DNA from: Thermoactinomyces sp. DSM 45892
GTDB lineage: Bacteria; Bacillota; Bacilli; Thermoactinomycetales; Thermoactinomycetaceae
Direction: 5' to 3'
NCBI RefSeq assembly: GCF_900107305.1
Contig: NZ_FNPL01000006.1
Coordinates: 62,001-126,000 of the forward strand
DNA: 64,000 bases
Part shown: positions 42,074 to 51,898 of the stretch, piece by piece
How the letters are laid out: each line of letters begins with the position of its first letter
Position numbering within the stretch: the first letter of the stretch is position 1
The notes under the pieces: generated by a model
Told to the model about the DNA's origin: nothing
Database searches by the model: none
Seen by the model: only the letters and a program-made list of their open reading frames with translations
Program-made: the position numbers and the translations under genes

Positions 42074-42850
42074 CTATGTTACATACTTATACATCTGATG
42101 GATCGCCGCTTTTTCTAAACGGGATACTTGTGCTTGTGAAATCCCAATTTCATCAGCAACCTCCATTTGGGTTTTTCCTTCGAAGAAACGCATAGATAAG
42201 ATCATTTTTTCCCGATCATTTAATCGATTTAATGCTTCTTTTAGTGCAATCTCTTCAACCCACTGCAAATCTTTCGTTCTTTCATCACTCAATTGATCCA
42301 TTACATAAATTGGGTCACCGCCATCTTGATAGACGGGTTCAAAGAGCGATACAGGATCCTGAATCGCATCCAAAGCAAAAACAACATCTTCTTTAGGAAC
42401 ATTAAGTATCTCAGAGATCTCATGAATAGTGGGTTCACGAGAATGTTTATTAGTTAACGCATCACGTACTTGCAATGCTTTATATGCAATATCACGCAAT
42501 GAACGCGACACACGAATCGGGTTATTATCACGAAGGTATCTCCGGATCTCTCCGATAATCATCGGCACCGCATAAGTAGAAAATTTGACATTCTGGCCTA
42601 AATCAAAGTTATCGATTGCTTTCATAAGTCCGATACAACCGACTTGAAAAAGATCGTCTACATTCTCCCCACGGTTGTTAAAGCGCTGTATAACGCTTAG
42701 AACAAGACGCAAATTGCCATTTACCAGCTTTTCTCTGGCTGAGCGATCACCAGCTTGGTATTCGCGAAACAGCACCCGCATTTCCTGGTTCTTTAGTACG
42801 GGTAGCTTCGATGTATCAACTCCGCATATTTCTACTTTGTTCCGCGCCAT
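42074..42850 (-). CDS. sigG: RNA polymerase sporulation sigma factor SigG
   Basis: Late forespore sigma factor. 258 residues starting MARNKVEICGVDTSKLPVLKN, near-identical to Bacillus sigma-G. Region 2 is GNLRLVLSVIQRFNNRGENVDDLFQVGCIGLMKAIDNFD (given in part), KFSTYAVPMIIGEIRRYLRDN. Region 4 has the HTH GKTQMEVADEIGISQAQVSRLEK. Follows spoIIGA-sigE as in Bacillus. AGGAGGT upstream of the ATG, but that site is locked in a hairpin (42858-42898). Confidence 0.96.
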   Translation of the reverse strand: MARNKVEICGVDTSKLPVLKNQEMRVLFREYQAGDRSAREKLVNGNLRLVLSVIQRFNNRGENVDDLFQVGCIGLMKAIDNFDLGQNVKFSTYAVPMIIGEIRRYLRDNNPIRVSRSLRDIAYKALQVRDALTNKHSREPTIHEISEILNVPKEDVVFALDAIQDPVSLFEPVYQDGGDPIYVMDQLSDERTKDLQWVEEIALKEALNRLNDREKMILSMRFFEGKTQMEVADEIGISQAQVSRLEKAAIHQMYKYVT

Positions 42851-42857
42851 AAATGTA

Positions 42858-42898
42858 CCTCCTCAGATGCAACTATTGGTAAGTATCTCCTGAGGAGG
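42858..42898 (-). promoter_or_regulatory. sigG leader hairpin covering the ribosome binding site
   Basis: Perfect 9-bp arms, CCTCCTCAG (upstream on the mRNA, 42890-42898) and CTGAGGAGG (42858-42866), with a 23-nt loop. The second arm contains the AGGAGG of sigG. A hairpin in the sigG leader that lowers translation is known from B. subtilis; this one is equivalent in position. Confidence 0.85.
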
Positions 42899-43003
42899 AA
42901 AATTTATAATCAAACCCAAATAAATTAAATTTATACCATTACAAACAAAAAATTCCCTCTTTACCGAACGAGTGTTCTTGTTTTATAATGAACTAGGACA
43001 GGA

Positions 43004-43726
43004 TCAAACCATCTTGTTAAATTCTTTTCGTAATCTCTTAATAATCCTTTTTTCCAAACGAGAAATATAAGATTGAGAGATTCCAAGTAAATCTGCAACA
43101 TCTTTTTGTGTCTTTTCTTCACCACCATCTAATCCAAAGCGAAGAACCATAATCTTTCTTTCACGATCTGATAGATTTGAGAGAGCAGAACGCAAAATTT
43201 TTCGATCTACTTGATCTTCTAAATCACGGTAGATAATATCATTTTCCGTTCCCATCACATCAGACAACAATAATTCATTTCCGTCCCAATCTATGTTTAA
43301 GGGTTCATCGAAAGATACTTCGGACCGAATCTTATTATTACGACGTAGGAACATCAAAATTTCATTTTCAATACAACGAGAAGCATAAGTAGCCAGCTTA
43401 ATTTTTTTGGAGGGATCAAATGTATTCACTGCCTTAATTAAGCCAATTGTGCCTATGGAGACTAAGTCCTCGATATTAATCCCTGTATTTTCAAACTTAC
43501 GGGCAATATAGACGACCAGTCGAAGATTTCTTTCGATCAACATCGCTCGAACAGCAGTATCTCCACTTGGAAGGCGTAGAAGAAGGTGTTCTTCTTCCTC
43601 TCTTGTCAGCGGTGGCGGTAGTGCTTCGCTTCCACCAATATAATAGAGTCCTTCGCCTTTTAGCCCCATGTAGATTAGCATGCGATACCAAAAAAGTTGG
43701 CATAAGAGCTTCCACTTTATAACCAT
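43004..43726 (-). CDS. sigE: RNA polymerase sporulation sigma factor SigE (pro-form)
   Basis: Early mother-cell sigma factor made as an inactive precursor. 240 residues. The N-terminal pro-sequence is hydrophobic/amphipathic, ending around [16 protein letters not shown], where SpoIIGA cleaves in Bacillus (near YY). Region 2 is [23 protein letters not shown] with [21 protein letters not shown], and region 4 [28 protein letters not shown] site upstream. It follows spoIIGA by 33 nt. Confidence 0.96.
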   Translation of the reverse strand: MVIKWKLLCQLFWYRMLIYMGLKGEGLYYIGGSEALPPPLTREEEEHLLLRLPSGDTAVRAMLIERNLRLVVYIARKFENTGINIEDLVSIGTIGLIKAVNTFDPSKKIKLATYASRCIENEILMFLRRNNKIRSEVSFDEPLNIDWDGNELLLSDVMGTENDIIYRDLEDQVDRKILRSALSNLSDRERKIMVLRFGLDGGEEKTQKDVADLLGISQSYISRLEKRIIKRLRKEFNKMV

Positions 43727-43759
43727 GGATCTACCCCTTTCATCGGTCTACATAGTGAC

Positions 43760-44671
43760 TTAACTTACTACAGAGTAACAAGAAGGATGAATAATAGCTT
43801 GATAGGTTCCATCAGATGAGATTCGTCCGACATCTATTCCTATGAGAACTTTTCCTACATTATTCCACTCATCTTCTTTCCAAATTTCCACAGAATCTGG
43901 CTTAAAGGCAATCATCATTTCATGATCGCTACCTGCAACGCGATACGGAATAATGCGAATTTTAATCATCCACTCTGGCGGAATTTCCGTCCAGCCCTTC
44001 TCCCAATCCTTAGCCCGAACCATGGTGAATACTTCTTGTGGGAGAAAATCTTGTAACTGTTCCATCTCAACCAACATGACGGGCGAACGTGTAATAGGAT
44101 CTCTTAGTTGATTCCCTGTGTCAACGAGTCCTGTACAATCCACTTTTATCCCATCTAATGTAATTCGCACAGGGACTAGAAACTGATGAAACTCAGATCT
44201 CTCTTGAATCGAGCCAAACGAAATCTTGGTGTAACCCCAAACAAGCGGAAATCCAATCATGAGAAATACCCATGAGACAGGAGAACCCCATCCGTTTGGA
44301 GACTCTGTAAACAATATTCCTCCACCAATGTCAGATGTCCCTGTAATGAAGTAATGCAGGGCCATCATGGCTCCACCTGTGACAAAACAAACGAGGTAGA
44401 ATACTCCGAGGTTTCGTAGGTAGGCGTATGGATGGTGATAGCCAAATGCACACCAAATCATCAGCATCGATACTAATAACTTAGCTGGTAACGAATATGC
44501 TGGAATAAAGTCAGGCCATAATTGGAGGGTAGCATAGATCCCTCCCATGATTGCCGCACACCATAATCTCCACCAAGTGAAGCGCTGCTTACGAATCCCA
44601 GAAGTTAGCCATAGGAGTAATAAATCGATACAGCCATTGAGAAGGAATACGACATCTGCATAAACCGTCAC
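43760..44671 (-). CDS. spoIIGA: Sigma-E processing aspartic peptidase SpoIIGA
   Basis: Membrane protease that processes pro-sigma-E after a forespore signal. 303 residues. Five TM segments in the first ~150 (starting VYADVVFLLNGCIDLLLLWLTS), then a retropepsin-like domain with the catalytic Asp in CTGLVDTGNQLRDP and a family C-terminal region VLIGIDVGRISSDGTY. Starts at GTG 44671 with GGAGGG 9 nt upstream. Confidence 0.94.
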   Translation of the reverse strand: MTVYADVVFLLNGCIDLLLLWLTSGIRKQRFTWWRLWCAAIMGGIYATLQLWPDFIPAYSLPAKLLVSMLMIWCAFGYHHPYAYLRNLGVFYLVCFVTGGAMMALHYFITGTSDIGGGILFTESPNGWGSPVSWVFLMIGFPLVWGYTKISFGSIQERSEFHQFLVPVRITLDGIKVDCTGLVDTGNQLRDPITRSPVMLVEMEQLQDFLPQEVFTMVRAKDWEKGWTEIPPEWMIKIRIIPYRVAGSDHEMMIAFKPDSVEIWKEDEWNNVGKVLIGIDVGRISSDGTYQAIIHPSCYSVVS

Positions 44672-44767
44672 AGAATCTATCCCTCCTCTGTCTCCTGAAT
44701 GAATTTAGTATATCTTAATCTATATTTCAAAGTCTGTTGAAACTTGCCCAAAAAATCTTATTTCTTT

Positions 44768-44774
44768 CGTCGAA
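44768..44774. promoter_or_regulatory. Possible Spo0A box upstream of spoIIGA
   Basis: CGTCGAA on the plus strand matches the 0A box TGTCGAA in 6 of 7 positions. It lies about 60 bp upstream of a TATACT -10 candidate (44707-44712) for spoIIGA. spoIIG is Spo0A-activated in Bacillus. A 7-bp motif is weak evidence by itself. Confidence 0.3.
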
Positions 44775-44780
44775 AAAAAG

Positions 44781-44816
44781 AAAAAAGAAGCGAAAATCGG
44801 TATCGATTCACGCTTC
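44781..44816 (-). terminator. Terminator after ftsZ
   Basis: Minus strand: arms GAAGCG and CGCTTC with an inner GAATCG/CGATT pairing, then six T (44781-44786). About 20 nt after the ftsZ stop. Confidence 0.85.
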
Positions 44817-44834
44817 CATAACAGAGTACTTTCT

Positions 44835-46061
44835 TTATTTTTTTATTTGGTTACGTAAAAAAGTTGGGATATCATATGTTTCATCTAATACTCTGCCATC
44901 CCTACTATTTTTGGGTTGCTTTTGATCTTGTATAGGAGCATAGCGATATGAAGCTGTTTCATAGGATGTTTGATTTGACTGTGCATCTTCCATACGGAAA
45001 CCATCGTTTGGAAACAGCGGTTTATAAGAATCAGATGAATTACGCATTCCATTAGACGAATTCATCTGTGGTTTTCTTCCTACACGTGGATCATTTTTAG
45101 CAGAATCAAAACCTGTAGCAATCACAGTAACACGAATCTCGTCTTTTAAATCTTCGTTAATAACAGCACCAAAAATCATATTGACATCTGCATGGGAGGC
45201 ACGCATGACGATATCTGCCGCCTCATTCACCTCATAAAGACTTAGATTATTTCCACCCGTAATATTCATTAGAACTCCACGAGCTCCATCAATAGAAGTC
45301 TCTAACAATGGACTACATATTGCTTTACGAGCTGCTTCTGCCGCACGATTTTCACCAGAAGCCGAACCAATTCCCATCAAAGCAGAGCCTCTCTCGGTCA
45401 TAATGGTTTTCACGTCTGCGAAGTCTAGGTTAATCAAACCAGGAACGGCAATCAAATCAGAGATCCCTTGTACACCCTGACGTAAAACATTATCGGCTTC
45501 CCGGAATGCTTCTAGCATAGGAGTATTTTTATCTACAATCTCTAACAGGCGATCGTTTGGAATAACAATTAGTGTATCTACATTTTCTTTTAGTGCGGTA
45601 ACACCTGATTCAGCCTGAACCGATCTTTTCTTTCCTTCAAATGCAAATGGTTTCGTCACTACTCCTACCGTTAATGCGCCGATCTCTCTAGCAATCAATG
45701 CAATTTCTGGGGCAGCTCCTGTTCCAGTACCACCACCCATGCCTGCTGTCACAAAAACCATATCCGCACCACGAAGAGCGTTTTCGATCTGTTCCCTGCT
45801 CTCTTCTGCAGCCTTTTTTCCTACTTCCGGCTTCGCTCCTGCACCAAGTCCACGAGTTAGTTTCTCACCAATTTGTAGCTTTATAGGCGCTTTCGAACGG
45901 TGGAGTGCTTGGGCATCTGTATTCACTGCGATAAACTCTACACCTTGCACCCCTGCATCAATCATACGATTGACTGCGTTACTGCCACCACCACCCACTC
46001 CGATGACTTTAATCTGTGCAATCATCTCGTGGTCTAAATCCATACCAAATTCAAAACCCAT
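44835..46061 (-). CDS. ftsZ: Cell division protein FtsZ
   Basis: Tubulin-like GTPase that forms the Z ring. 408 residues. GTP-binding [15 protein letters not shown] near 22, the tubulin signature [13 protein letters not shown] near 107, and T7 loop [12 protein letters not shown] flexible linker rich in S, N and Q follows residue ~320. The conserved C-terminal peptide is [13 protein letters not shown], which binds FtsA, SepF and EzrA-type partners. GGAGGG upstream of the ATG. Confidence 0.97.
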   Translation of the reverse strand: MGFEFGMDLDHEMIAQIKVIGVGGGGSNAVNRMIDAGVQGVEFIAVNTDAQALHRSKAPIKLQIGEKLTRGLGAGAKPEVGKKAAEESREQIENALRGADMVFVTAGMGGGTGTGAAPEIALIAREIGALTVGVVTKPFAFEGKKRSVQAESGVTALKENVDTLIVIPNDRLLEIVDKNTPMLEAFREADNVLRQGVQGISDLIAVPGLINLDFADVKTIMTERGSALMGIGSASGENRAAEAARKAICSPLLETSIDGARGVLMNITGGNNLSLYEVNEAADIVMRASHADVNMIFGAVINEDLKDEIRVTVIATGFDSAKNDPRVGRKPQMNSSNGMRNSSDSYKPLFPNDGFRMEDAQSNQTSYETASYRYAPIQDQKQPKNSRDGRVLDETYDIPTFLRNQIKK

Positions 46062-46115
46062 GACCAGGTTCCCTCCTATGCGAAATATAATGACATAACT
46101 TCGTTTTTTAGCGAA

Positions 46116-47351
46116 TTATATAAAATCACTAAACCAATTTTTCATCTTAGAAAAAGCAGATTCCCCATGTTGTTTCTTGGAACGAGCTACATCGTTAGGA
46201 ATGGTTTCAGGTACTTGAATCATCCCACGTTGATCCAAATAGTGAACCATACTCACTCCACCCATATAACTAGGCTCATTTACCCCTATGTTTTCTGGCT
46301 GGGCCACGCGGACAGGTTGTCCTAAGTATTTTTGTGCTGTGGCAAGAATATTCCGCGTAGACATAACGCCACCCGTTAATACGAAGCCACCTGATGGGCG
46401 ATCGCTCACTCCCATATACTGCAATTGTTGTCGCACTAGGTAGAACATCTCAGAAAGTCTTGACTCCATAATCTCTGCTAGGTTGTCTTGATGATAAACA
46501 ACTTCCTTCTGATCATTGAGGGTCTGAACCGAAAAACTTTCATTTTTATTTGCTAGCTCAGCTAACGCACAACCATATTTACATTTGACTTCCTCAGCAA
46601 CATCACTATGTGTTCGAAGCACGATGGCAATATCACTCGTTAGATATTCACCACCCATTGGGATGACTGCGGTTCCAGTTAAATTGCCTTGGTGATAGGC
46701 AGAGATCGTCATGGTACCACCACCGAAATCTAGTAGTACAACACCGATTTGTTTCTCATCTACGGTGAGACAAGCTTCTCCCAATGCATGAGGGAGATAA
46801 ATCATACCCGCAATTTCTAACTGTGCTTTTTCTAAACAACGCTCCAAATTTTGTATAACGGTCTTAGTAGCAGTGAGCACCATTGCCTCTACCTCTAGTC
46901 GAACACCAAACATACCGCGAGGGTCTCGAATCTCGCTAACACCGTCCACGATATATTGGGTGGGTATCACATCAAAAATAGTACGCTCTTGAGGTAGATT
47001 AATAACACGACACGCCTGTAAGACTCGATCCAAATCCTGGTTCTCGATGACCCGAGACTCACTCGAAACAGCAACGAGACCATGACTATGCTGAACGGCA
47101 ACATGGTTCCCAGAAATTCCTACATAGACTTTGGAAATCTCTATTCCAACCATTCGCTCGGCTTGTTGAATGGCTTGACGAACGGAGAATACTGCTTGGT
47201 CCAGATCAACGATGGCACCCTTTTTCATCCCCAGTGATTTGGCCGTGCCTACACCGACGATTTGTAAATTACCATCAGCATGCATTTCTGCAATAAACGC
47301 CTTTATTTGCGTAGTCCCAATGTCCAACGTCACAATGAACTGATCGTTCAA
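46116..47351 (-). CDS. ftsA: Cell division protein FtsA
   Basis: Actin-like protein tethering FtsZ to the membrane. About 411 residues with phosphate-1 loop VTLDIGTTQIKAFI, phosphate-2 VVLLDFGGGTMTIS and the C-terminal amphipathic helix SAFSKMKNWFSDFI. The start is taken as TTG 47351 (LNDQFIVTLDIG): GGAGG sits 8 nt before it. A GTG three codons earlier is fused to the GAGGAG site and has no spacing. ftsZ follows by 54 nt. Confidence 0.95.
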   Translation of the reverse strand: MNDQFIVTLDIGTTQIKAFIAEMHADGNLQIVGVGTAKSLGMKKGAIVDLDQAVFSVRQAIQQAERMVGIEISKVYVGISGNHVAVQHSHGLVAVSSESRVIENQDLDRVLQACRVINLPQERTIFDVIPTQYIVDGVSEIRDPRGMFGVRLEVEAMVLTATKTVIQNLERCLEKAQLEIAGMIYLPHALGEACLTVDEKQIGVVLLDFGGGTMTISAYHQGNLTGTAVIPMGGEYLTSDIAIVLRTHSDVAEEVKCKYGCALAELANKNESFSVQTLNDQKEVVYHQDNLAEIMESRLSEMFYLVRQQLQYMGVSDRPSGGFVLTGGVMSTRNILATAQKYLGQPVRVAQPENIGVNEPSYMGGVSMVHYLDQRGMIQVPETIPNDVARSKKQHGESAFSKMKNWFSDFI

Positions 47352-47491
47352 ACTGGGCACCTCCTCGCCCGATTTGGCAACTCTTTTTTGGGAGGAAAAA
47401 GCATTACCCTCTGACTAATTCAACAGATCAAGAAAGATCACCTTTTTTTATAAAACGAAAAACAGTAAATAAATTACATCAATACCTAATA

Positions 47492-48220
47492 TTAGGATTC
47501 ATGTGCTGTGTTAGGTGTAAACCATACGCTCTCTAATAAATACAATGTACCAGAAGGCTGATTGTGAAAGGAAGAATAAAGTTTCATCTTTTTAGGTAAA
47601 TCTTCGATACGAACATAAATTTTATGTCCCTTTTTACTGTAAAGGACCATTTGATCGGGATTTTCCTCTGCTGGATGAATATACGTTATCTCTTTAAAAT
47701 CCGAAATGGAACAACGTGAGAACATCTCCACTGCCTGGCGAAATACCTCACTAGTAAGATCCCATTTTTCAAATATGGGTGCTTGTTGTAACATCGAAAC
47801 CGAATTTCGCTGAGTCATGATCTTCCCATTCTCCAAAAGAGGAAAAACAGAGCCACCCTCTGTTCTCACAAATGCCACCATTCGTTGCTCTTGTAATGTA
47901 ACGGTAACCTTGCTTGGAAATGACCTATATACTTCTACCCGTTTAATTTCTGGGATGTTCGCAATTGCTTTTTGAGCATCTTGCGGGCGAAATGCGAAAT
48001 AGGAGCCACCTACTTTGGTCCCTAGCTTGCTGGAAATCTCCTTTTGTGGGACCAGTTGATTTCCTTCGATTATAATTTGTTCGATTTTCCCGAGCGGAGA
48101 GCGTAACAGAAGCACAAGCATAAAGCCCATAAAAAACAAAAAGATCAGAAGCAGAGCCCAGACCGAGGGGGCTTTTTTACGAACAGCCTTTACTCGTAAC
48201 GGGGGAACGCGATCATTCAA
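47492..48220 (-). CDS. divIB: Cell division protein DivIB/FtsQ
   Basis: 242 residues: short basic cytoplasmic N-terminus, one TM (WALLLIFLFFMGFMLVLLL, about 20-40), POTRA domain (IEQIIIEGNQLVPQKEISSKLG), then the FtsQ beta domain. It stabilises FtsL and DivIC and regulates septal synthesis. TTG start (48220), with AAGGAGAGG upstream. The protein is rather divergent, as usual for the family. Gap of 140 nt before ftsA with no gene. Confidence 0.9.
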   Translation of the reverse strand: MNDRVPPLRVKAVRKKAPSVWALLLIFLFFMGFMLVLLLRSPLGKIEQIIIEGNQLVPQKEISSKLGTKVGGSYFAFRPQDAQKAIANIPEIKRVEVYRSFPSKVTVTLQEQRMVAFVRTEGGSVFPLLENGKIMTQRNSVSMLQQAPIFEKWDLTSEVFRQAVEMFSRCSISDFKEITYIHPAEENPDQMVLYSKKGHKIYVRIEDLPKKMKLYSSFHNQPSGTLYLLESVWFTPNTAHES

Positions 48221-48350
48221 CCCAATCGTCCTCTCCTTATATCTGCCTGTCGAATCTATGGAGTACCCTCACAATAATCTTCCATATATATTACCACAAA
48301 TAGTGCGAGGGAAAAGATAATAATAATCCTTTTTGATAATATGGACAAAA

Positions 48351-48385
48351 ATTAAAACAGCTAACTTACTCAAAAGTCAGCTGTT
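48351..48385 (-). terminator. Terminator between murB and divIB
   Basis: Minus strand: arms AACAGCTGACTT and AAGTTAGCTGTT (48356-48385), followed by TTAATTTTTG. It lies 11 nt after the murB stop, so divIB-ftsA-ftsZ may have their own promoter in the following gap. Confidence 0.75.
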
Positions 48386-48396
48386 CATGACTCCAT

Positions 48397-49308
48397 TTAC
48401 GCTTCGCCGATCACCTGTACTTCAGGTTCTAGTTCGACATGATACTTTTCACGAATGGTCTTTTGAACATGTGCAATCAAATCAAGTACATTTTGCGCTG
48501 TTGCTTGACCTCTATTTACGATGAAATTACAGTGCATGGTTGAGACTTCTGCATCACCGATTCGATATCCCCGAAGTCCAGCTTCCTCGATCAAGCGCCC
48601 TGAAAAATCGCCAGTCGGGTTACGGAATACACTGCCCGCACAAGGGAGTTGTAGAGGCTGTGTCTGACGACGACGATCTTTAAATCTAGTTAATGCTTCG
48701 GTAATAGCTACAGCATCTCCTGCCTCAAGCTGAAACGTCGCTTCTGTTACAATTCCACGCAAGTCTTTCTGCAGAACAGATGTACGATAGGAAAAGGCAA
48801 GTTGTTCATTCGTCAATGTAACCCACTCACCTGACTCTAACAACACCTCTGCTGAAACAAGCACCTCTGAAACGTCGGAACCATGAGCACCACCGTTCAT
48901 ATAGACAGCCCCGCCGATGTTACCTGGAATCCCTCCAGCAAATTCGAAACCAGTAAGCCCTTGTCGCGCTGTCTTCGTAGCAAGCATAACGGTGGAAGTT
49001 CCGCCCCCTGCGATCACCCTAGTCCCTTGAAATTCGAAGTACTCAAACCCTTTATCTAGCTTAAGTACCACCCCACGAATCCCTCCATCTCGGACTAAGA
49101 GATTTGAACCCCGACCAATCACTCTCCATGGGAGCTTATGCTTGCCTATCACTTTCATCACATTTTCTAGCTCATTTTTTGTCTGTACGTTAATCAAAAA
49201 ATCTGCTGGTCCGCCCACTTTCCACGTGGTGTGACGGGACAATGGCTCGTTCTCTTTTATGTCTTGAACCCCTACATGGATCAAGTCTTCTATAAATCGT
49301 TTTCTCAT
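48397..49308 (-). CDS. murB: UDP-N-acetylenolpyruvoylglucosamine reductase
   Basis: Reduces UDP-GlcNAc-enolpyruvate to UDP-MurNAc with NADPH and FAD. 303 residues, type II MurB as in Bacillus. FAD contacts are seen in HTTWKVGGPADFLI and IGRGSNLLVRDGGIRG, then FAGGIPGNIGGAVYMNGGAHG. The catalytic Ser lies in CAGSVFRNP and Glu near the end (LEPEVQVIGE). GGAGGGG upstream of ATG. murG, normally before murB in Bacillus, is absent. Confidence 0.95.
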   Translation of the reverse strand: MRKRFIEDLIHVGVQDIKENEPLSRHTTWKVGGPADFLINVQTKNELENVMKVIGKHKLPWRVIGRGSNLLVRDGGIRGVVLKLDKGFEYFEFQGTRVIAGGGTSTVMLATKTARQGLTGFEFAGGIPGNIGGAVYMNGGAHGSDVSEVLVSAEVLLESGEWVTLTNEQLAFSYRTSVLQKDLRGIVTEATFQLEAGDAVAITEALTRFKDRRRQTQPLQLPCAGSVFRNPTGDFSGRLIEEAGLRGYRIGDAEVSTMHCNFIVNRGQATAQNVLDLIAHVQKTIREKYHVELEPEVQVIGEA

Positions 49309-49387
49309 CTTGTCCCCTCCTACTAGATGCTAGACCATGTGAGTGGGTCCTGAGATTCGTTCACATCTATGTTTTAAATCCATTTCC

Positions 49388-50488
49388 TTATCGATTCGCA
49401 TTACGTGATAAATTTAAGAGAATTCCTACCGCTACAAGGGTTAATGTAAGAGAGGATCCACCATAGCTAAGAAAAGGTAAGGTGATCCCTGTAACAGGAA
49501 AGGTCCCTGAAACGACTCCAATATTAATGACGACTTGGATCATGAGCATAGAGGTGATCCCTGTTGCAACCAAGCAATTAAACAAATCGTGTGAGCGAAT
49601 CGCAGTACGATAACCTCTCCAAATTAACACTCCAAATAACGTTATCACAATGGTAATTCCTAGGAAGCCTAGTTCTTCCGACAAAATTGAAAAAATAAAA
49701 TCAGTATGGGGCTCTGGTAAGTATAAATGTTTTTGTCTACTCATGCCAAATCCTAACCCAAGGAGCCGACCGGGGCCAATCGCATAGAGCGACTGGATCA
49801 ACTGATAACCCGTGCCTTGTGGATCTGACCAAGGGTCAAAAAAGGAGGTGATTCGCTTAATTCGATACGTAGCTTCTAAAACCAAACCCGTAAAACCTAG
49901 AGCACCGAGTAAAGCAAATCCTCCTAGATGCTGCATCTTTGCGCCTGCTACGAAGATTAGCAAGATCCCCGTCCCGACTAACACCGTGCCTGTTCCCAAG
50001 TCGGGTTGGCACATAATTAGTCCAAATGCTCCACCCAAGATTCCCATAGCTGGTAAGAGTCCTTTACGAAATCGCCTAATTTGAAAAGTGGGCTTAGAAA
50101 ACAACTTAGCTAAGAAAAAAATCATCGCCAGCTTCGTAAATTCGGATGGTTGAATGCTAAAAGCCCCGATTCCGAGCCAACTACGAGCACCGTTCCTCCA
50201 GATCCCTACACCTGGTATCAAAACAATCACTAATAAGATGAAGCATATGATCACGGCAGGTTTTGCCATATCATATAGCTTCTTCCCGTCTACATTCGTT
50301 ACGAGGAACATAAAAAACACGCCCAATGCCGCAAACAAGAGCTGACGCTTTGCGAAATAAAAGCTATCGCCATATTTGTGAAACGCCATCGAAGCACTAG
50401 CGCTATATACCATCATTACCCCAATGGTAAGTAGTAATAGAATAGCCACTACGATCACAAAATCAGGACTCTTTTTCGTTTTTTGCAT
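49388..50488 (-). CDS. spoVE: SEDS-family lipid II polymerase SpoVE/FtsW
   Basis: About 366 residues with ten TM segments. SEDS features: RRSWLG-like GARSWLGIGAFSIQPSEFTKLAMI, MCQPDLGTGTV (catalytic Asp region), PEPHTDFIFSILSEELG and LPFLSYGGSSL. This is the glycosyltransferase partner of a class B PBP. Being between murD and murB in a sporulating genome, it corresponds to spoVE; it could also be the only FtsW. ATG 50488 is preferred (GAGGTG 9 nt upstream); GTG 50500 sits on the site itself. Confidence 0.93.
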   Translation of the reverse strand: MQKTKKSPDFVIVVAILLLLTIGVMMVYSASASMAFHKYGDSFYFAKRQLLFAALGVFFMFLVTNVDGKKLYDMAKPAVIICFILLVIVLIPGVGIWRNGARSWLGIGAFSIQPSEFTKLAMIFFLAKLFSKPTFQIRRFRKGLLPAMGILGGAFGLIMCQPDLGTGTVLVGTGILLIFVAGAKMQHLGGFALLGALGFTGLVLEATYRIKRITSFFDPWSDPQGTGYQLIQSLYAIGPGRLLGLGFGMSRQKHLYLPEPHTDFIFSILSEELGFLGITIVITLFGVLIWRGYRTAIRSHDLFNCLVATGITSMLMIQVVINIGVVSGTFPVTGITLPFLSYGGSSLTLTLVAVGILLNLSRNANR

Positions 50489-50527
50489 AGACGTGCTCAC
50501 CTCATTTAAGCTTCCGAAGCATTCTCT

Positions 50528-51898
50528 TTATACAAGCCTATGCACAGCTTGTTTAAAAATGCTTCCTCTTTGCTCAAATGAGGTATATAAATCCCAACTT
50601 GCACATGCCGGAGAGAGAACAACTACATCCCCAAAGCAGGAAATCTCGCGAGCGGAGTAAACAGCTTCTTCGACATCTTCTACTTGAATAATCGATTCTA
50701 TACCCGCCTCTTTCGCTCGCAATGCTAAGATGGGAGCTGATTCCCCGTAAGCGATCACGGCTTGTACACGCTCAGATAGCACCGGGGTGAGCTCTTGAAA
50801 GTCTACACCTCGATCCAGTCCACCTGCAATCCAAACGATAGGCTCCTCAAAAGAAGTAAGCGCCGTTAAAGCCGCCTGCACATTTGTTGCTTTCGAATCG
50901 TTATAATATCGAATTCCTTCAACCGTTTCTACATACTCCAAACGATGTTCTACACCGCGAAACGTTCGAATCGTTTCTGCAACTTTCTCTGCACTCGCTC
51001 CAGCGACGATCGAGATAGCAGTTGCAGCTAGTACATTCTCTAGATTAAATGAACCAGGTAGAGCAACCTCTTCCACAGGGAGAATCACTGTCTCGTTCCC
51101 GTCTAGACTCGAGACGAGAAGGCCATCTTTTATATATACACCTTGGCTAGTCAATTTGTCTTTGGAAAACCAGATTACGCGACCCTTCAGATCCCCGTTC
51201 TCTGCTAACTCTCTACAAATAGCAGAATCAGCATTGAGTATGGCAACATCATCTTGAGCTTGATTTTGAAATAGGTTCCATTTTGATGCTATATAATCCT
51301 CCATCGTCTGATGGTAATCCATATGCGCTGGAGTCACATTTAACAATGCAGCGATTTTAGGGCGAAACGTTACCGTTCCCTTTAGCTGAAAGCTACTTAA
51401 CTCCGCTACGAGCCAGTCGTTTTCTGAAAGCTGGGGGGTTACTTCCGATAATGCTTGGCCAATATTACCCGCTACCGTTGCCGATACTCCACTGCTTTGT
51501 AGCATCTTGCCTACTAAGGTGGTAGTCGTGGTTTTTCCATTGGAGCCTGTAATCCCAATAATAGGAGCCTTGCTAAATTGGCTTGCAATCTCCACTTCTG
51601 TTACCACCGGGATGCCTAGCTGGAGCGCTTGTTCAATCGGTCTAATATGATAAGGAATTCCAGGGTTCTTTACGACTAGGTCAACTTGCTTACTGATTAG
51701 ATCGTCAGGGTGGCCGCCACAGATCACAGAAACCCCCATCTGCTCTAACGAACCCGCTTCACTCGCACAATCAACTCGCTCTCTCACATCATTTAGAGTC
51801 ACCTTAGCTCCTTGCTCTACCAGCAACTTAGCTACAGCAAAACCGCTTCTCGCTAATCCGAGGACTACTACCTGTTTATCTTGAAACAAACCCGTCAT
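50528..51898 (-). CDS. murD: UDP-N-acetylmuramoylalanine-D-glutamate ligase
   Basis: Adds D-Glu to UDP-MurNAc-Ala. 456 residues. N-terminal Rossmann domain VVVLGLARSGFAVAKLL, central ATPase IGITGSNGKTTTTTLVGKML, NVTPAHMDYH and C-terminal YNDSKATN. The ATG directly follows the mraY TAG, with GGAGG 8 nt upstream. Confidence 0.96.
   Translation of the reverse strand: MTGLFQDKQVVVLGLARSGFAVAKLLVEQGAKVTLNDVRERVDCASEAGSLEQMGVSVICGGHPDDLISKQVDLVVKNPGIPYHIRPIEQALQLGIPVVTEVEIASQFSKAPIIGITGSNGKTTTTTLVGKMLQSSGVSATVAGNIGQALSEVTPQLSENDWLVAELSSFQLKGTVTFRPKIAALLNVTPAHMDYHQTMEDYIASKWNLFQNQAQDDVAILNADSAICRELAENGDLKGRVIWFSKDKLTSQGVYIKDGLLVSSLDGNETVILPVEEVALPGSFNLENVLAATAISIVAGASAEKVAETIRTFRGVEHRLEYVETVEGIRYYNDSKATNVQAALTALTSFEEPIVWIAGGLDRGVDFQELTPVLSERVQAVIAYGESAPILALRAKEAGIESIIQVEDVEEAVYSAREISCFGDVVVLSPACASWDLYTSFEQRGSIFKQAVHRLV

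Noticed and set aside
42880-43003. Sigma-F/sigma-G type promoter before sigG
   Set aside because: A GTATA element is present, but no acceptable GGnnAnAnT -10 follows at the right spacing, so I did not list it.
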